Origin: Bacillota bacterium | GTDB taxonomy: Bacteria > Bacillota > Sulfobacillia > Sulfobacillales > Sulfobacillaceae | Direction of reading: 5' to 3' | Length of the DNA: 64,000 nucleotides | Assembly (NCBI GenBank): GCA_026627385.1 | Contig: JAPNUR010000015.1 | Location: 1-64,000, forward strand | Part shown: positions 61,353 through 64,000 of the stretch, in pieces | How positions within the stretch are numbered: the stretch's first letter is position 1 | Layout of the letters: every line of letters starts with the position of its first letter | Notes under the pieces: model-generated | Database searches by the model: none | The model's input: the letters and a program-made list of their open reading frames with translations, nothing else | Told to the model about the DNA's origin: nothing | Translations under genes and position numbers: made by a program

Positions 61353-64000
61353 TTACGGTTGCATAACCCCAACCGGGTAGACAATCGTGGGCCCAGGGCT
61401 CGGCAGCGACACCTTGGTGTTCAGCACAAAGTTTAGAGCCGGCGCCACGCTCCAGGCCCCATTGCTTTCGGTGGCGACCGCGATGTACGCGTAATCCACG
61501 TTGCTGGTGTTCCCGTCGTATGCACCGCTGTTGACCGCCATTTGCACGGTGGAGCCGGTCGGGCCCGTCACCTGAATCCCCACGTAATCGGTGTTGGAGG
61601 CAGCCCCTTCCGAGATATTGGGCGTTTCGTCCAGCGCCAGGTAGTAGTACTGGCCGCCCACATCCCACACCGCCAGATCGCCGGTGTACACCGCGGTGCT
61701 GCCACTGTACACGGTCCCCGTCACAATGGAAGGTGTCAACACGTTGAGCTCGCCCGCTTGCTGGTCGTAGACAGCAAAGTCGGACACCGCCGACGCGTAA
61801 GTGGCCGATGCGGTCGAGCCGTTGATGGAGATGGTGGCGCTGTCGCCCGGCACATTGCCGTTCCCAGATTCGCCGGCCGCTGTGATGACCGATGCCGCCA
61901 ACCCTTGGACCGTAACCGGGAAGGTAATCGACGGAACGTCGGGGTTGCTCGAGTCGGACACGGTGACGGTTGCGGTGCCCGTATTGCCACCCAGCACAGT
62001 GAACATGGCAGCTCCACTGGTAAAGGCCGACGGCGGCAAGCTCAAGGATGACCCTGACACATAAGTCCCGTTCTCGTTCACCAGGATGGTATCGCTGGGG
62101 TTGGAGACCGTGACCTGCAGGGTGTCTGTCGGAGTGACCACAGAATCCACGCCGTTGCGCTCGAACACGGTAAAGGTGGCCGACCCTAATCCGCCCACCG
62201 TGACCCCCGCCGAGGTGACTTCGGATAACGGCGAGCCGGTTTCCACAGCCAAGTTGGTTACCAGGCTGGCAAGGTTGACCACGTTGCCGGTCACGCTTCC
62301 CTGGAAGCCGTCGGTGGAGGCGCTCAGCACATACGTACCCGTGCTGGTGCCGGCGTCCACCGTCACGGACGCAGCACCATTGCTGTTAAGCGGTACGGTC
62401 ACCGATGCTGCACCGCTCACCGTCACAGTATTCAGGGTGGAATCCTGTCCCCCAAAGGCGGGGTACCAGCCGGTGGTGCCATTCGCGCCATTGGGATTGA
62501 GCACCAGATTCTGGGTAGATCCTTGTTGAACCACCGAGGCATTGAGGACGTCGACGGTTGTCCCGGGTTGTACGACCACTTGAATTTGCGGCGCCGATCC
62601 GGTTTGACCCGTCGGTGCGTTGCTGGGAATGGTCACGGTTTCTTCTTCCGTGATCGGTGTGGAAGACAACGCTACAAACGTGTTGTTGTTGGCTGGCAAG
62701 TTTGCGTTGCCGTCCCACACATTGAGCATGGCATCGCCGGTGCCCGCCATCGTAATCGAGAAGGTGTAGGTGTCCCCATTGGTCACATCCGGATAATACG
62801 AAAGCCAGTCCGTGGAGTTAACACTGGAAAATGCGCTAGTCACCGCCCATTGCAGCGCCGTGCCCGGTTGTCCGTTCACCAGCGTCGCCACCGAGGTCGG
62901 AGCTACCAAGGAGAAGGTGATGTTGCCGGAAGCTGGCACCGGGTTTCCGTTAATATCCGTGACTTGCGCGGAGTACGTTGCGGAATTGCCTTCCAGCACC
63001 TGGGCTGGCCCGCTTATGGACACCGCCGCCGCGGGACCTGTCACAAAGGTGTAGGACGTCGAGGCCGAGGCCGACAGCACCGCCGACACCGGTTCCGTCA
63101 TCGCGTAATCGGCACCCGTGGTGGCAATCGTCAGTGTCGCGGGGCTCGACTGGGTGGTGGTGTTGACGACGTCAAACGACACCGAGCTGTCCCCCGTACC
63201 CAGCGTAATGGTCGCCGTGTTGCTGCCACTGGTGATCAGCGACGCCGTGCCCGTGGGCTGCCCGTTCGCGCCCGCCGCAAGGACGTAAGCCTGACCAGTG
63301 ACCGCATTGTCAGTCACCGCGAAGGTTTCGGCCGAAGGCGCCGGCACCGGGGTGCCGTTGGCATCTTCCAGCGTCACCGTGTACTCCGTATACGTCGTAC
63401 CGGGACTCAGGTTGATGCCGTTGACGCTCGCCGACAGGGCGGCGCTGGTGCTGGCTGTGGAGCTCGTCACGCTAATTTGCGCCGGGAGACCGACTTGTTC
63501 CGCGGTAATTCGAGCCACCGCTTGAGTCAAGCCCGAGGCGCTGGCCGCCACGACGATACTGCCGGGCTGGCCCGTGGGATCGTAGACGGGAACGTCCGCC
63601 GGCAGGCCGTCCGCCACATAAGTGGTGGTGCTGGTCACCGTGGAATTCGGCGCGAAGGAGCCTGGGCCCGTCAACGTCATAGTGACAATATCGAAGCCAT
63701 TGGCAAAGTGCATGGGAATGGCATTGCCATCCTGGTCCAGAAGATTCACCGATACGGTTTCGCTGGCCCCAGGAGTGGCTAACATCGACGAAGTCGTGGG
63801 GCTAATCATGAGGCTTGTCGGAGACGGCGTCGTGAAGGTCACGCTGGTGGCGCTATAAGCCACGGTGCTCGCCACCTCGGATCCGTCGCTGGGCGTCAAG
63901 TCCGCCAGCGAGATGGTTTCGGTGCCGGTATCCGTGCCGCTGACGGTGAAAGTACCCACCCCATCGCTGAACGTCACCACACCGGTGTTTGCGGTCACAT
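61353..64000 (-). CDS. Giant surface protein 2 (C-terminal part; continues beyond the window)
   Basis: At least 881 residues; the N-terminus lies beyond the right edge, so the apparent GTG start near 63998 is not real. Domain by domain it follows surface protein 1 (VTFTNGVGSFTISGT versus VTFSDGVGTFTVSGT, and an almost identical C-terminal 90 residues). An extra segment of about 150 residues (about 377-528) is absent from the paralog and reads like a carbohydrate-binding module: LNVWDGNANLP, VDVLNASVVQQG and NPNGANGTTGWYPA. No cysteine is seen. It has its own terminator and lies upstream of the RHH gene. Confidence 0.82.
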   Translation of the reverse strand, partial: VTANTGVVTFSDGVGTFTVSGTDTGTETISLADLTPSDGSEVASTVAYSATSVTFTTPSPTSLMISPTTSSMLATPGASETVSVNLLDQDGNAIPMHFANGFDIVTMTLTGPGSFAPNSTVTSTTTYVADGLPADVPVYDPTGQPGSIVVAASASGLTQAVARITAEQVGLPAQISVTSSTASTSAALSASVNGINLSPGTTYTEYTVTLEDANGTPVPAPSAETFAVTDNAVTGQAYVLAAGANGQPTGTASLITSGSNTATITLGTGDSSVSFDVVNTTTQSSPATLTIATTGADYAMTEPVSAVLSASASTSYTFVTGPAAAVSISGPAQVLEGNSATYSAQVTDINGNPVPASGNITFSLVAPTSVATLVNGQPGTALQWAVTSAFSSVNSTDWLSYYPDVTNGDTYTFSITMAGTGDAMLNVWDGNANLPANNNTFVALSSTPITEEETVTIPSNAPTGQTGSAPQIQVVVQPGTTVDVLNASVVQQGSTQNLVLNPNGANGTTGWYPAFGGQDSTLNTVTVSGAASVTVPLNSNGAASVTVDAGTSTGTYVLSASTDGFQGSVTGNVVNLASLVTNLAVETGSPLSEVTSAGVTVGGLGSATFTVFERNGVDSVVTPTDTLQVTVSNPSDTILVNENGTYVSGSSLSLPPSAFTSGAAMFTVLGGNTGTATVTVSDSSNPDVPSITFPVTVQGLAASVITAAGESGNGNVPGDSATISINGSTASATYASAVSDFAVYDQQAGELNVLTPSIVTGTVYSGSTAVYTGDLAVWDVGGQYYYLALDETPNISEGAASNTDYVGIQVTGPTGSTVQMAVNSGAYDGNTSNVDYAYIAVATESNGAWSVAPALNFVLNTKVSLPSPGPTIVYPVGVMQP
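61375..61615. repeat. Near-identical 3' end shared by the two surface protein genes (copy 2)
   Basis: Counterpart of 57721-57960, in the same orientation. It shows that the two genes arose by duplication and may still exchange sequence. Confidence 0.85.

Noticed and set aside
62523-63782. 419-codon open frame on the plus strand inside surface protein 2
   Set aside because: Rich in Arg, His and Gly with no family match; it mirrors the repetitive Thr/Val/Gly codons of the real gene on the other strand.
1-64000. tRNA, rRNA, CRISPR arrays, prophage or intact insertion sequence
   Set aside because: No T-loop/cloverleaf pattern, spaced identical repeats, integrase, transposase or terminal inverted repeats could be recognised by eye; a covariance-model search was not possible.

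Overview
The window looks like accessory chromosome of a moderately GC-rich, Gram-positive-type heterotroph. Strong AGGAGG ribosome binding sites, frequent GTG/TTG starts, LacI and DeoR regulators, Sec-exported binding proteins and very large cysteine-free, Thr/Ser/Val/Ala-rich surface proteins with few charged residues fit an acidophilic Firmicute such as Sulfobacillus. That assignment rests on protein style and is an inference. I see no rRNA, tRNA, CRISPR array or intact insertion sequence. Non-coding gaps are long for a bacterium (several of 0.5-1.3 kb), and a few hold possible gene relics.

Left part (1-17 kb): a broken sugar-binding protein gene at the edge; an inositol-monophosphatase-family enzyme; a class III aminotransferase divergent from a 1066-residue BTAD/ATPase/TPR regulator; an APC permease; a small GT-A-like glycosyltransferase; a two-gene split version of an OatA-type O-acyltransferase (membrane acyltransferase plus separate SGNH domain); a secreted Asp-box beta-propeller protein with a long, possibly structured leader; and a small membrane protein.

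Middle (18-30 kb): a polyol/sugar operon read leftward (LacI regulator, two ABC permeases, binding lipoprotein, SDR, iron alcohol dehydrogenase, ROK kinase) with a divergent zinc sorbitol-type dehydrogenase. The regulator gene comes first and has a consensus-like promoter with a near-perfect palindrome at the expected start of transcription. A phosphate-type MFS transporter and a zinc-ribbon protein follow.

29.7-42.8 kb: a long leftward array joining a UgpB/UgpA/UgpE-like importer, a glycerophosphodiesterase and SurE phosphatase to oxidoreductases, aldehyde dehydrogenase, acyl-CoA synthetase, MBL hydrolase, acetoacetyl-CoA-reductase-like SDR and thiolase. A second LacI gene stands at its head. 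Its perfect operator palindrome recurs in part over the -10 box of the importer promoter, which ties the array together. Neither ABC system has an ATPase gene here.

43.8-56 kb: a TauE/SafE exporter, then a DeoR-led operon (BtpA/SgcQ-family protein, APC permease, M20 amidohydrolase, FGGY kinase, EamA transporter, secreted glycosidase-like protein) divergent from a DegT/StsC-type aminotransferase. Together they suggest uptake and breakdown of an N-acylated amino sugar, amino polyol or aminocyclitol; the exact substrate is unknown.

56-64 kb: two tandem paralogous giant surface proteins. A ribbon-helix-helix regulator gene sits between them and a TPR-glycosyltransferase lies downstream. One paralog carries a carbohydrate-binding-module-like insertion. 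A promoter, a palindrome and terminators frame the regulator/surface-protein unit.
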